Below are positions 14,101 through 25,082 of a stretch of 64,000 nt of DNA, piece by piece. A program made the translations under genes and the position numbers. Numbering within the stretch: the stretch's first letter is position 1; the number at the start of each line of letters is the position of its first letter. The stretch is from the NCBI GenBank assembly GCA_963082975.1, contig OY720350.1, positions 47,632,734 through 47,696,733 on the forward strand, read 5' to 3'. Source of the DNA: Labia minor. Its lineage: Eukaryota > Arthropoda > Insecta > Dermaptera > Spongiphoridae. The notes beneath the pieces are model-generated. The model made no database searches and had not been told where the DNA came from. It saw only the letters and a list, made by a program, of their open reading frames with translations.

Positions 14101-17100
14101 AGGTCTTATCCAAAGAAAATAAAACGATGGCCTTATTAGTAAACTCTAATGAGGTTAAAATATTTATTGATCGGGTCAAGTCAGTCTTAATAGATTATTC
14201 GGGAAAGCTATTAGTCGAACAACAACCAAAACATGAATAAAAAGAAACTAAAACAAATGAGAATCACCAGTCAGAACAAACAACCCATCCATCGTCTATC
14301 ATCTTCTAAAATTTTTGAGAGTCTATGATGGTTCTGAATGTTCAAAAGGGGGGGTAGTGTTACATACCCACAAACAGCCACAACTAATTCAGTCCAGAGA
14401 AGTCAAATGAGCAATAAAAATCTGTTTCCCAACTCCACATGAAGTCGAATGCAGTGGTGTATTGGGAGGGGAACATGGGGGAACGACGTTCCCTTACCTT
14501 TTTTCAAAACCGGAACGCGTTACTGAACTTTTTCATGTCCCGACAACTCCCACCTAAATCTACTGTTAGAATTTCTTTTTTTGTGTTCATAAATATTTTG
14601 TTTAATAAGAATAAGAAAAAATAAAAATTTATATGGAAAAAATAGTTTGCTGAAAATAGGACATGTTTTTGCTCTCACTATACGTTCCCTTACTTCTTAT
14701 TTTACCAAAACATCACTAGTCGAATGGCCAATCAGAAGCAGATTCTCTGGTAGCAACCAATCAACATCTATATTAGCAACTAATTTAGTCCACGTGGAGT
14801 CAACAGCCAATCAGAAGCGGACTCCAAAACCCAAGTGAAGTCAACGGATTAATCATGAGGATCTGGCAGCGTGCCGTCTCCGCGCAGAACGGTATATAAG
14901 AGCTAAGCGATGGATTCAGGAGGCACGAGCATCGAATCACAGTGCAAATATAAATAGGAATTCTCAAAGGATATAAATATGTATTCTCAAGTGATAAAAA
15001 TACGAATTCTCAAGTGATTCAGAATCCTCCTCAAAATGTCCCTCAAACATAGTATTTTTAATAAAAGTCCTTCGCTATCATATCTATTTTAATTTCTTAT
15101 TAATAACTAAATATTAAAATTATTTTCAAGTACTATATAATATGGAAATATACTTACTTTTTTCCCTTGGAGATACTCTTTTGGGCAGTCCTATAAAATA
15201 AATTAAAATAAGTATATAGATTATTAATGTAAATGATTAAATAAAAAATAGTTTAAAAATATTCTTACCAAGTGGTCTTGGTTCACCTTTATGAATTATA
15301 TTACTTAGAAGAGGAGCAGTAGCAGAAGGATTATTACTAAATTGAGTTTGGTAATTTTGGACGCAATCATAAGAGCAAAAATTTCTTAGAGTTGCATCGG
15401 ACATTGCAATATGAAATTGTGCTATAGAAATTTTAGTACAATTATGACATTTAACTCTAAAAAAATAAAAGAAATTATTTTTTGTTGATGGTTTCTTTAA
15501 AATTTTATAATATTCATTTCTTATCAACAATTTTTTTATTTTGATTAAATGTAATGAAATATCTAATTTGAAGGAAATTTAATTATGACCTAAACCTAGA
15601 CCATTATCAAATTTAATAATATATAATACATAACAATACCTTTTTGATGTGCAAGCTTTAATTGAAACATTATATAATTTAATACAATTTAAAGAACATA
15701 AAAACATTTTTTGGGAGTTTACTTCATAGTGAATCATATCAAAATTATATTTTTTCACCTAAAAATAAATATTTATATATATATGTTATATAAAAAAGAT
15801 AAAAAATTATAATTATACCTTGCACCACCCACAACAAATAATTTTTCGATATGCTAAAATAAATACATTCATACATGTTTTGCTACAAAAGATATTAATA
15901 CTTTTGTTAAAACAAACTTTATAATCATCAGTAATTTCTCGGTTGAAGCATTTTTTACACATTACACATTTATCTAAAATACGAAAATAAAATTTGGTTT
16001 GTATTAAAAAATATCTTATATTAAATTTGTATGTAAAATAAAATATCGATAAATGAATTATAATTAAAAATGTTTATTTAATATTATTAGTTTTTCATTA
16101 TTATTTTTCTTATGATTTCGAACAAAAGAAGGTGTAGAAAAACAAGTCAAAATTTTGAATACCCGATTTTCAGAAATCTTGAAGGAAAAAAGAAAATTAT
16201 CTATATATCAAAAGAAGGAAAAAAATCTGATAAAAAAATCATAAGAAAAATAGGGTTTAGAGTTTAAACACTTGAGAAAAATTTAAAGAAATTATGTATA
16301 ACAAATGGAGAAAAATGAAAAAAATAAGATGTTTTTCAGAAAATAAGTAAAATAATAATAGAAAAATAGAAGAAAAATTGTGATATAAAGGAGAACAAAA
16401 TAAAAATATAAAAAAATAAAGATTTGTGAAATAAGAAAAAAATAAAAGTGGAAAAACAAAAGATATTTTTAAAATAGAGAAGAGTTGAGTAAATATAATA
16501 TAATTTTAATAAGTTTAAGTAAAAAGAAATCTTTTTAAAAAATACACTTTACTTAAAATTGCACTAAAAAGTAAAAAATAAAATCACTGTAAATTATAAT
16601 AACACCAAATGGAAGCAAATGTTTTACGGTGTTATTATAATTTGAGCGCACACACTTTACAGTGATTTTATTTTTTACTTTTTAGTGCAATTTTAAGTAA
16701 AGTGTATTTTTTAAAAAGATTTATTTTTACTTAAATTTATTTTATACTTTTTAGTCGTGTTCAGCGCCTCTAGAACTGCTCGGTTTTCATTTTTTAGGTT
16801 TTTTGAGCTCAATACATACACAACAATAAACACTATCACGACACTGTAAAGTTAGAATCGCAATATCACGACACTATCAAGTTAAAATCAAGACTAACTA
16901 CTAACTTTTTATTTCTGATAATATATATATATATATTATTATTATTATTATTTATATAATTTATTTACATATATATAATTTATATATATATATATATATG
17001 TATGTGTATGTTTATTTTTTATATATATATAAGAAGACAACCGATTCCTGGAACTTATAATCGGCCAGAAGAAGAAATATTACGTGGTTAATTAGAGATG

Positions 17101-20100
17101 TTTTGACATTTGTAAATATAATGTGTGTTGCAAAAACTTTTAGTTTAAAACGGCTTGAGCACCTCTAGAACTGCTATCTCCATCTATGATTGAAATAGTG
17201 AACTATTCCATATTCCGCATATGAAAGTTTAGTTAATTAATTACCACTAATAGATAAATAATTCAGTGGATTTTTCAATTGATTCGTGTATTATTAGCAG
17301 GAGCAAGCGCGTATGCAAAATTTCAAGTTGATTGAATGACGGGAAGTTGTTGAAATATCGATTATAAAATGCCGCGGACAACCCGCGTACAACTGGACAG
17401 AGTGAGTTAAGTAAAAGTGTATAAAAATGGTTTAATAATTTAAGAAAGAATGAAAAGAATAATGGAGGAAAAGACATGAGGGATGAGTCGGTGTTATGTT
17501 TTAAGGGAAAGGAAATAAGCAAAAAAAAGAATTACTAAGAGAGATGATATAAATAAAATGATGATAAAAACAGAATTTGTATAAATTTACCAATTACGAT
17601 GGGATTAACAAATTTAAATGCAGCAAAACAAGGCTCACTACAAAGCATATGTGTTTTATCCTTGTCTATGATTTCTTTATTAATTTTTGTATTTTTTTTG
17701 TTACAAACACTACAATCATCCGTAATTTCAGGTGGAGGTAAATTACTACTCATTCTCTCATATTCTTCCATACAGTTTTGAGTGCAGAATTCCTAAAAAA
17801 AAAATTCAAACATATATTTTTTCCTCCAATTGAAAAACAATTAAATAAAATAAGTATAATACTTTAAATTGTCCTTTATCTCCTATGGGTGCTAGAAATC
17901 CATCTTTATTTTTTGAAATATCTTTTTGACAATAACTACAAACTTTTAATCCTTTTTTGAATTCATCCAAACAAACAGCTGAACAAAATTGTTTTATATC
18001 TGATCCAAAACGTACACAATATTTTCCTAAACTGATGTCACAAACTTTACCTTGACAATTAGAACATTTAGATCCTAAATTCTTTTGGTAACTTTCTGAA
18101 AAAAAATAATACAATTAAATATTAATTTTCTATTTACACATATATATATATATATATAATTGTAAATAATTAGATAATAGTTATCTATTAGATAAATTTT
18201 GAGAAAAATTTCGGTATTGTTACAAATTAGGTTTAAAAATTTTAATAATGGTCGTTTAAAAAATATGATGATAAAAATTTTCATATTAATAGTGAATTTA
18301 TTCTATTTAAAAAATTATTATATAAAATTTTCGAAAATTTTTCAAATAATACTTGAAAGATTATTATTATTATTAATAATTTGTTATTAAATATGTATAT
18401 AGTATCTAGATCGGATAGATGTACATAAACAAAATACCTAAGCATATTTCATTACAGAATTCCATGGTCTCCCAACAAATAAATATATTACTTTCTAAAT
18501 TACTATGAACATGACAAAAGGCACACTTTCTGGGAGTCCCTGTTATTTTCGTTCGAGGTTCTGGTTCTTTTTGAGATATAAAGTCCATTGTACTTCCAAA
18601 AGATTGTTGTTTCGAAACATTTTTTTTGAATGTTTCTACACATTCTTCGCCACAAAGATACCGAGTTTCATCACCAACACAAATCATAAACCTGCTAGGT
18701 TTATTCTGAAAATAATGGAAAATAATTTTAAAATAATGGCCAAAATACTTAAATCTTGATTAAATATAAAATATTTTTAAATAATTTAAAATAAGAAATA
18801 TATTATAAAATATGAATTATAAATTTAACTTACTTCTCGACACATATGACAAATTTGTGTTTTTTGAGACGCCTTAATCTTATCCTAGAAAATAAACAAT
18901 AGTTATTATATATATTTATTTTAAATTATAATTTAAATATCAATCAAAATAAATATAATGTAAATGTAAAGAAATAAACTTAAATTTTTAATATAATAAT
19001 AGTTATATTATAATATTATTAATTATTTTTTCACTATATTATTTTATTACACTAGTCTATTAGAATAAATGAATAAAATATTATTCAAAATAAATTGGTA
19101 TTTTATTTTTGTTTAATCAAGAAATTTCAAGCAAATAATATACATAAAAATTATTAACCTTGGTTCCACTATCGAGTTTTTTAATAGTTATTTTTTTAGT
19201 TGTAGAATCTTCCGTTTCATTTATCACTTTTGATTTTCCTACTAAAGAATCTATTTCTATAGTTGGTTTAATCGGAGATTCTGAAGAGGATTCTTCAACT
19301 GGGATAATATCCGGCATCAAATCAGGAACAATACACATTTCTTCTTCATCTTTGTTTGCTGATTGTATGGTTATCTTAGGTTGTTGTTCTTCACCATCCC
19401 CTGTAATTGTTTCATTTGCAGAAGGTTCTAAATTTCTAATTTCTGCAAAGACAACTGAGGAACTCATTAAAGGATCAACTGGATTGTTTGTTTTGGATTC
19501 GTCTTTATTGTTTGATTCTTGTTTTATAATAGAATCATTTTCATCAACTTCCATTGGCGATGAATCATCATCCATTAATTGGACTTGTACAAATTCTGAG
19601 GGCATGTCATTATTTTGACCCTCAACGAATTCTGTTGAACACATATTCATAATTGATTCAGGATCAACACTCATTGTATCGGATTGAGAATCATCGTCAA
19701 TTTCGATCTCAGGTGGATTTTCTTTGGAATGTTTTGACTTATCTTGATTTACACATTCTTTAATATTCTCCTCTAGGTTAATATTTGAATTTTTACTATT
19801 TTCATCTTCATTTAAATTTTTACTATTTTCATCATCATTTAAATTTTTGCTATTTTCATCTTCATTTAAATTTTTATTATTTTCATCTTCATTTAAATTT
19901 TTACTATTTTCATCTTCATTTAAATTTTTACTATTTTCATCTTCATTTAAATTTTTACTATTTTCATCTTCATTTAAATTTTTACTATTTTCATCTTCAT
20001 TTAAATTTTTACTATTTTCATCTTCATTTAAATTTTTACTATTATCGTCTTGATTAATGATAGAATTTTCATCTTGGTTCATGGTGGAATTTTTACTATT

Positions 20101-20925
20101 TTCATTTTGGTTTGTAATCGAATTTCTACTATTTTCATCTTGGTTTATGATCGAATTTCTACTATTTTCATCTTGGTTTATGATCGAATTTCTACTATTT
20201 TCATCTTGGTTTATGATGGAATTTCTACTATTTTCATCTTGGTTTATGATGGAATTTCTACTATTTTCATCTTGGTTTATGATCGAATTTCTACTATTTT
20301 CATCTTGGTTTATGATGGAATTTCTACTATTTTCATCTTGGTTTATGATGGAATTTCTACTATTTTCATCTTGGTTTATGATGGAATTTCTACTACTTTC
20401 ATCTTGGTTTATGATCGAATTTCTACTATTTTCATCTTGGTTTATGATGGAATTTTTATTATTTTCATCTTGATTTTTATAAGAATTAATGTTTTCATCA
20501 ATAAGAGATTCATTTCTGGTATTTTCTTCTGTGTCTTTTGAATGTTCTTCGCTTTTAGAATTTTCATCTATTTCCATTTCTTCTTTTTCATTGTCTTTAT
20601 TATCCTCCAATTCATTCATATTAGTACTAGTATCATCTTCGGAAGTTTTCTCTTCATTAGTTTCGGTTAACAATGACTTTCCTTCATCCCTTTTTTTTGA
20701 ATTAGATTCAACTTGTTGTTCTTCATCATCTTTTAATAACTCATCTTCATTTAAATCCTTACCTACGGTATTTTCATCCATATCCAATTCAAGATCATTG
20801 GTTATATTTTTTGAATTAGATTGATCATCAGTATTATGTTCATTTTCATCATTTGGGGGCTGAATTTCTTTTTCAGCATTAATATTGCTATCTGCCGTGC
20901 TTTCTATTTCCATTGCTTCATCCAT
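5167..20925 (-). CDS. woc: ZMYM-family MYM zinc-finger protein (woc/ZMYM2-3-4 type)
   Basis: Nuclear chromatin-associated zinc-finger protein of about 1686 residues in 23 exons. Exons: 20925-19159, 18884-18834, 18705-18438, 18095-17863, 17792-17591, 15973-15819, 15758-15640, 15456-15269, 15190-15158, 12268-12213, 11876-11703, 11042-10980, 10418-10181, 8722-8541, 7676-7484, 7418-7302, 7078-6927, 6874-6670, 6470-6345, 6269-6148, 6086-5954, 5892-5793, 5350-5167. Residues 1-589 are acidic and repetitive. Eight MYM fingers follow (about 600-980), for example CHMC...CGEEC and CHNC...CSYDC. An STQTD motif (about 1180) leads into a Pro/Val-rich segment (1183-1243). An AT-hook (KGRRGRPRK, about 1353) precedes a DUF3504-like domain ([32 protein letters not shown]). 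The start has an in-frame TAA 12 nt upstream. The least certain parts are exon 12 (donor GTGATT) and the exon 13 donor (GTCCGT). Confidence 0.9.
8020..8490. other. Higher-GC non-coding island in a woc intron
   Basis: Within the intron 7677-8540, this stretch is clearly less AT-rich than its surroundings but contains no exon in phase and no recognised repeat ends. It may be an old repeat insertion. Nothing else in the intron is identifiable. Confidence 0.35.
8723..10180. other. woc intron with AAT microsatellite, no gene seen
   Basis: AT-rich intron between woc exons 14 and 13. It carries short ATT/AAT runs at about 9103-9121 and 9210-9235. An open frame at 9867-10064 is low-complexity Ile/Lys/Asn and not credible. 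Sequence read through from exon 13 (10053-10180) is intronic in the proposed model. Other woc introns over 300 bp (10419-10979, 11043-11702, 11877-12212) likewise show only AT-rich sequence. Confidence 0.6.
12780..13329. repeat. Unclassified dispersed-repeat-like segment
   Basis: Within the large intron 12269-15157. It has near-normal base composition, a CA run (acacacacag, about 13112-13122) and text such as cgaaaatttccgtgatcgca, which resembles common arthropod non-coding repeat tails. No intact open frame fits; the small open frame at 13085-13306 shows no family resemblance. Confidence 0.4.
13330..14357 (+). mobile_element. Degenerate Ty3/Gypsy pol fragment (RNase H to integrase C-terminus)
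   Basis: Broken reading frames on the plus strand, antisense to woc, resemble a Gypsy polyprotein. An RNase H-like segment near 13380-13530 includes AIGAVL-like and FFSKK...[14 protein letters not shown] text with stops. An integrase C-terminal segment at about 13780-14225 includes [24 protein letters not shown] and the downstream [10 protein letters not shown] and DRVKSV motifs. A polypurine tract (14344-14354) precedes the presumed 3' LTR. Multiple stops show it is inactive. No 5' LTR, gag or protease was found, so the copy is 5'-truncated. Confidence 0.7.
14358..15095 (+). mobile_element. Presumed 3' LTR of the Gypsy fragment
   Basis: Begins TGTTACATAC straight after the polypurine tract. 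It contains CCAAT-type motifs (accaatca and two copies of gccaatcagaagc), a TATA box (ggtatataagagc, about 14890), short direct repeats of attctcaagtgat (about 14960-15020) and AATAAA near 15059. This order of U3 enhancer, TATA and polyadenylation signal is typical of an LTR. The right end is not sharply defined. It is split by a hAT MITE at 14452-14718. Confidence 0.55.
14452..14718. mobile_element. hAT-like MITE with perfect 8-bp target-site duplication
   Basis: The 267-bp element is flanked on both sides by gtcgaatg (14444-14451 and 14719-14726). The ends are imperfect inverted repeats: CAGTGGTGTATTGG at the left, TAGTGATGTTTTGG as the complement of the right. An 8-bp duplication with these termini indicates a hAT-type transposition. 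It is nested in the Gypsy LTR and therefore younger than it. Confidence 0.8.
16130..16500. repeat. Purine-rich low-complexity intron tract
   Basis: About 370 bp with strong A+G bias on the plus strand (runs such as agaagaaaaa), so pyrimidine-rich in the woc pre-mRNA. No gene, only compositional asymmetry. Confidence 0.6.
16514..16735. repeat. Long near-perfect inverted repeat (intronic hairpin)
   Basis: The left arm 16514-16606 is repeated as its reverse complement at 16628-16735, with a 21-nt loop at 16607-16627. Over about 92 bp I see one mismatch and one 15-nt insertion (containing gtgtgtgcgct) in the right arm. Arms include cactttacttaaaattgcac and its complement. It lies in the woc intron 15974-17590, so the pre-mRNA would fold into a long stem. 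Confidence 0.9.
16740..17530. repeat. Mixed repeat remnants and TA-rich tract in woc intron
   Basis: Two copies of cctctagaactgct (about 16769 and 17162) surround short repeats of atcacgacac and a TA-rich tract (16920-17035). The part 17255-17420 has the look of a LINE or SINE 3' tail (aaatttcaagttgattgaatgacgggaag) but no coding fragment. The open frame at 17247-17522 shows no family resemblance. Confidence 0.4.
19756..20475 (-). repeat. In-frame coding minisatellite of woc exon 1
   Basis: Two adjoining tandem arrays inside the first coding exon. Residues about 151-281 are some 12 copies of an 11-residue unit (33 bp, consensus [11 protein letters not shown]). Residues about 292-390 are some 11 copies of a 9-residue unit (27 bp, consensus NEDENSKNL). 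Both share the core DENSxN, so one probably derives from the other by a small length change. Copies are nearly identical at the DNA level, implying recent expansion or homogenisation. Long open frames on the opposite strand here are shadows of the array. Confidence 0.95.
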
Positions 20926-21450
20926 ATCTATAAATTAAGTTAAATTATTAAACTATTTCAGTTAAAATAATAATTTAGCCCTTAATCGTGAACACAACTT
21001 TTCTTAATAAAAAACTTTTTCATAAAAATAACAAATTAAATTAATATAGTTTAAATTATCTTATAAATTAATTTTGAAAATAATTTATTTAATAAAAACA
21101 TTTAAATTAATATTGAAATAATAAAGTTGTTTACTGAAGAATTATAGTGATTGTGGTGATTGTATATTTGTGGCGGCTATTATGTCAGATTAGTATAATA
21201 CCAATATAAGAAAACTAAAAACTCATGAAAACAAAAAAAAAACTAAAAATTAAAATTATGAAGTAATTTACTTTTCCATATTAATAATTTTAATATTTTT
21301 ATTTTATTGATAATAAAATTATAATAAAAATATAAACAACCAATGTTTTATATCTTTAAGCAAGAAACATAATATATTATTATTTTTTAAATTCAATAAA
21401 TATGCGAGAAATTATTTACTTAATTAATAATATTATATAATATATTAAAT
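20926..21450 (-). promoter_or_regulatory. Presumed 5' UTR and promoter region of woc
   Basis: Upstream of the woc ATG. A small less AT-rich patch at about 21140-21200 (minus-strand text atagccgccacaaatatac) could be an untranslated first exon or core promoter. No TATA/initiator pair stands out, so this is positional inference. Confidence 0.3.
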
Positions 21451-21632
21451 TAATAATTAATATTACAAATTATTGTAAATAATAAAAAAATTATTGAAAT
21501 TTCGAGCAATATTGCCGAATATTGCCTATAGTTAGCAACGATAAAATATGCGGGTGAGTTCAGTAGAAAAAGATCGACCTCATGGTCATGGTCTGTGACC
21601 CGAACCCACCAAGCAATGATTGTGAGTAGGGA

Positions 21633-22955
21633 CACTAACGATACTTCGATACTATCGGAGTATCAATACTTTGCTTCCGATACCATAGATCAGGCGTCGG
21701 CAACCTATGGCACGCGATGGGGTTCTGAATGGCACTCTACAAAGTAATCAGGGAAATCGCGAAAATATCGAGACGAAGTGATTTTTAAATAAGAGAAAAT
21801 GTTTAATTATAATTATTAACAACATTTCCCCGAATTGAACGATAAAGAATGTTATGTAAATTGATGTTTCTGACATATAACTAAACATCTCAATGAACTA
21901 AACTTAAGATTGCAAGGAAAGCGCCAAACTGTGCTCGAACTTTTTGAATATTGGACAGGATTTGCTACAAAATTAAATATATTTTTATGTGATATTAATA
22001 CTAGTACCTACAAATACTTCCCAAATGATATAGCGCTTGCAAATAAATCGACCATAGACAAAGATGAACTTAAAACCTTCGTTGAAGCACTTAAAGATGA
22101 ATTTTCCAGAGGATGCAAAGACTTTGAAGCTCATGTGCCTATATTTTCTTTTCTCATAAAACCAGATTTAATAGATCCATTAATAATACCGTTTGATTTT
22201 TCAATTTTTGAGTGGATGAATGTTGATAATTTTGAAATGGAACTTATCGATAATATAATATACTAATATCTTCAGTATTATGGAAAACAAAATTTAAAGA
22301 ATTACGAAAAAATCTGGAAGATGAATCTATGAAAAAATCGACTGCTATATTAAATTGTTGGATGTCATTGCCGGAAAGATTTAATTGTTTAAAGAAAATT
22401 GCATGTGCTCTCCTTTCCGCTTTTGGTTCCACATATCTCTGTGAACAAATTTTTTCTCACATGAAACATATTTTGAGTCCACAAAGAAGTCGTTTAACAA
22501 CTGAACATTCAGGATCTTGTATTAAATTAAAAGTCACAAATTATACCCCTGATATTGAAATATTAAGCATAAATGTGCAGGGGCAAGGTTCGCTTTAAAA
22601 ATTTTTAATTTATGTTAGTATTTTATGTTATTTTTTTAATAAATATGTTTAAAAGATAAATTTGGTAAAAAATTCTTCTTCTCTAGAATTATATAATTTA
22701 GAATTAAGGCGGCACCCTGAATCATATTGGTAGAGTGGCTTGGCACACCACAGCTAAAAGGTTGCCGACCCCTGCCATAGATTCTTTAACTTGCGATACT
22801 AGTACAGCATCGATACCCATACCTGTGGTATCGAAAAAAGTATCGAATGGTACTCAGAGCTGCTCAGAGCACCTAGCAGCGTACTTTTTTTCAATTTGGT
22901 TCTAAAAAAAAATAGTCAAACGTCTGGGCTAAGCTTTTTTTTCGATACCGACAGT
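21633..22955. repeat. Possible older host repeat with cgatac motifs
   Basis: Flanking the hAT element on both sides is sequence rich in cgatact / tatcga motifs. It starts near cactaacgatacttcgatac (21633) and ends near tcgataccgacagtg (22955), whose complement begins CACTGTCGGTATCGA. These may be decayed termini of an earlier element into which the hAT copy jumped. The match is weak. Confidence 0.35.
21691..22774 (+). mobile_element. hAT (Charlie-like) transposon, internally deleted, with 8-bp TSD
   Basis: Ends are CAGGCGTCGGCAACCT and the complement of CAGGGGTCGGCAACCT. Both sides are flanked by ccatagat (21683-21690 and 22775-22782), a perfect 8-bp duplication. Inside, the plus strand keeps transposase remnants: 21910-22266 (KRQTVLELFEYWTGFATKL... 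FEAHVPIFSFLIKP) and 22329-22598 (LSAFGSTYLCEQIFSHMKHI... SRLTTEH), resembling the central and C-terminal dimerisation regions of GTF2IRD2/ZBED-like hAT transposases. The BED finger and much of the catalytic core are missing and the frame is broken between the two pieces, so it cannot be autonomous. Confidence 0.9.
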
Positions 22956-23264
22956 GATGTATTGGTAAAATTGTTAATTTAAATTTATTTATATATTAAT
23001 TTTATTTTATGTTTGAATTCTCCCTCTTCTTACAAACAAATGATTTATTTTATCTATTAATAGGTATTTATATAAACATAAATAAATATAATTTATTTAA
23101 TAATATATACTATATCTACTTGTTTTATAATCAAGATATTAATTTTCAAAATAATTGATTTTATTATAAAATTATTAATTAAAGGCTAGAAATAAATTCC
23201 AATGGAAGATATCCTTTTCATTAGTTAAATTTATTAAAAAATAATCGAGCTTTATGAGATTACT
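22956..23264. other. AT-rich spacer, nothing recognised
   Basis: Low-complexity AT sequence between the hAT region and the GC-hairpin repeat block. No exon, motif or repeat end was identified. Confidence 0.5.
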
Positions 23265-23585
23265 AGCTGCTCAGAGCTCCTTCGTCGCTCTTCACATCTA
23301 GACGGGGGCTCCGCCCTCTGTACCCCCGAGTGGTACATAGTATTTGGTTGAAAGTAGTAAAAGGTTTTCATCCATTTTGTTTCAAACAATGTATAACATA
23401 AAACATTCATTTCTTATTGTATGATTATTTAAAATATATTTTAATTTATTTAGTAAATTAATTATATAGTACCGGGACCCCGAGCCTCGGCTCGGTACTT
23501 AAGTTAAAAAAAATGATTCATTATTATTGGGTTTGGCTGGTAATATTAATACCTGGGACACCGAGCTGTCGCTCGACCCTTTAAA
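23265..23585. repeat. Repeat block with short GC-rich hairpins (copy A)
   Basis: Three GC-rich palindromes stand out in AT-rich sequence: CGGGGG...CCCCCG (23303-23328), CCGAGCC-tc-GGCTCGG (23480-23495, within a wider agtac...gtact pairing) and CGAGC-tgtc-GCTCG (23562-23575). Two recur downstream at 24451-24480 and 24986-25010, marking a dispersed family of unknown class. Confidence 0.6.
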
Positions 23586-24242
23586 AAATATTAATCTACA
23601 ATTAATTATTTATTACAATTATTAAATGTTGCATCATTGCATCAATCTGATTAAAATGAATTGAACTGGGGTCCTCAATAATACAAACAAACAATTTTAG
23701 CTAGCATAATAAGATTAATCCAAGTAATATCGTCTATTTCTATTCGACACTATTTTCAGTTATGAAATGAACAGTCAGTAGAGAGTAAAAAAATTGTAAT
23801 TGAAGACCGTTGTTTTTAAAAATAATTAAATTATTTTATAGATTATAAAATAAAAATTATTGTATTAACATTAAAAATATTGAAATAAAAAAATAATAGT
23901 TTGATTTAATAAACTAAAATATTATAAACATTTTTAATGTGAATTTCTCAGGGAGGTAGGGAGCCCAATTCATTTAACCATCCATGTTGTATAAGGAATC
24001 TTAATTTCTTAACACTCCGTTTTTTCAAATTTAAAATAGAGGGAGAGAAAGAGTTTCAATTATATTCGAATAGTCTATATATTCTATATATGAGTATTTT
24101 TTTTTTCTGAATTTAATACCAAGTTGATTTTCAAAATTTTCTATTCTTTATGCATATGATTGATTACATGTGTTAAAATTTAAACAAATTCAAATATTCT
24201 AATTTATAAATTTATATAAAATTTAATATTATTTTTTCGAGA

Positions 24243-24342
24243 CTAATGGCAAATACCGGTGGCCCTAGTCAGAGCAAGAGAAGACTCCTTTTGGTAGCGG
24301 CCCAGTCGATGATGTTATATGGATCGGAGATTTGGGCTTTAC
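24243..24342 (+). mobile_element. LINE reverse-transcriptase C-terminal fragment
   Basis: A 33-codon open stretch reads GGPSQSKRRLLL...MLYGSEIWAL. This matches the region after the catalytic core in R1/Jockey-type LINE proteins (GGP..SKRRLL, LLYG...WA). Stops bound it on both sides; it is a small relic. Confidence 0.65.
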
Positions 24343-24450
24343 AACTATATTTTAAGTGAAAAAATGATTTCTTGGTTATATAAAAATTAAAATATGATTC
24401 TTTATATCTTTATTATACAGAAAAGTAGGCGTGTTAATATAAAATATATA

Positions 24451-25010
24451 CCTGGGACACCGAACTATCACTCGACCCTTTAACCAATTTATACAATTTA
24501 TTTTTATATACTTTAAAAATTTTACAATTTTTTAATTATTTATTATAATTGTTAAATGGGATTTCTAAAAATGACCCATTAAAAATTTGTTTCCTAAAAT
24601 GTTTCAAATTAATTAAAATAAATTGTATAAATGTTCATTTATAAAATCTATATATCTGTGAGTTTGTTTTTCGATTTTTTAAATTTTGATTTTGGATTCG
24701 ATTAGAGCTTAAAATGTGTAAATGTAAAGTGGTCTTGGTTTTTTTAAAATTCGTTTGGGAACATGGTCAAATTGGCAGTCAAAGTTGAAAATTCCCCATA
24801 TATTATAACTACTGTAATTAGTATTATTATAATGTAAAATTATAAAGAAAAAATGTTTAGACATTATTATAGACATTTTCATTCTGTAAATTAAATAATT
24901 TTATTTCATTTAAATAAATATCTATTTTTAAATATTTTTTTCTCTCTACATTATTTATCTAATTCTCACAATATATTAAGATCATACCGGGACCCCGAGC
25001 CTCGGCTCTG
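24451..25010. repeat. Repeat block with GC-rich hairpins (copy B)
   Basis: cctgggacaccgaactatca (24451) is a mutated copy of the hairpin at 23552. accgggaccccgagcctcgg (24987) repeats that at 23471. The sequence between is AT-rich with no coding content. Confidence 0.55.
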
Positions 25011-25082
25011 TAATTAAGTTAAAAAAAAAAAATTCATTATTATTGATAAATATATATCGTAATTTATAATTATAAAATATTA

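Noticed and set aside
19160..19618. Plus-strand open frame of 152 codons
   Set aside because: Overlaps woc exon 1 on the other strand and has no family resemblance; the acidic minus-strand codons leave few stops in the complement.
19785..20541. Long plus-strand open frames with repeating Phe/Leu/Ser/Tyr patterns
   Set aside because: They are reverse-strand shadows of the woc exon 1 minisatellite; the minus frame is continuous with MYM-finger exons in phase.
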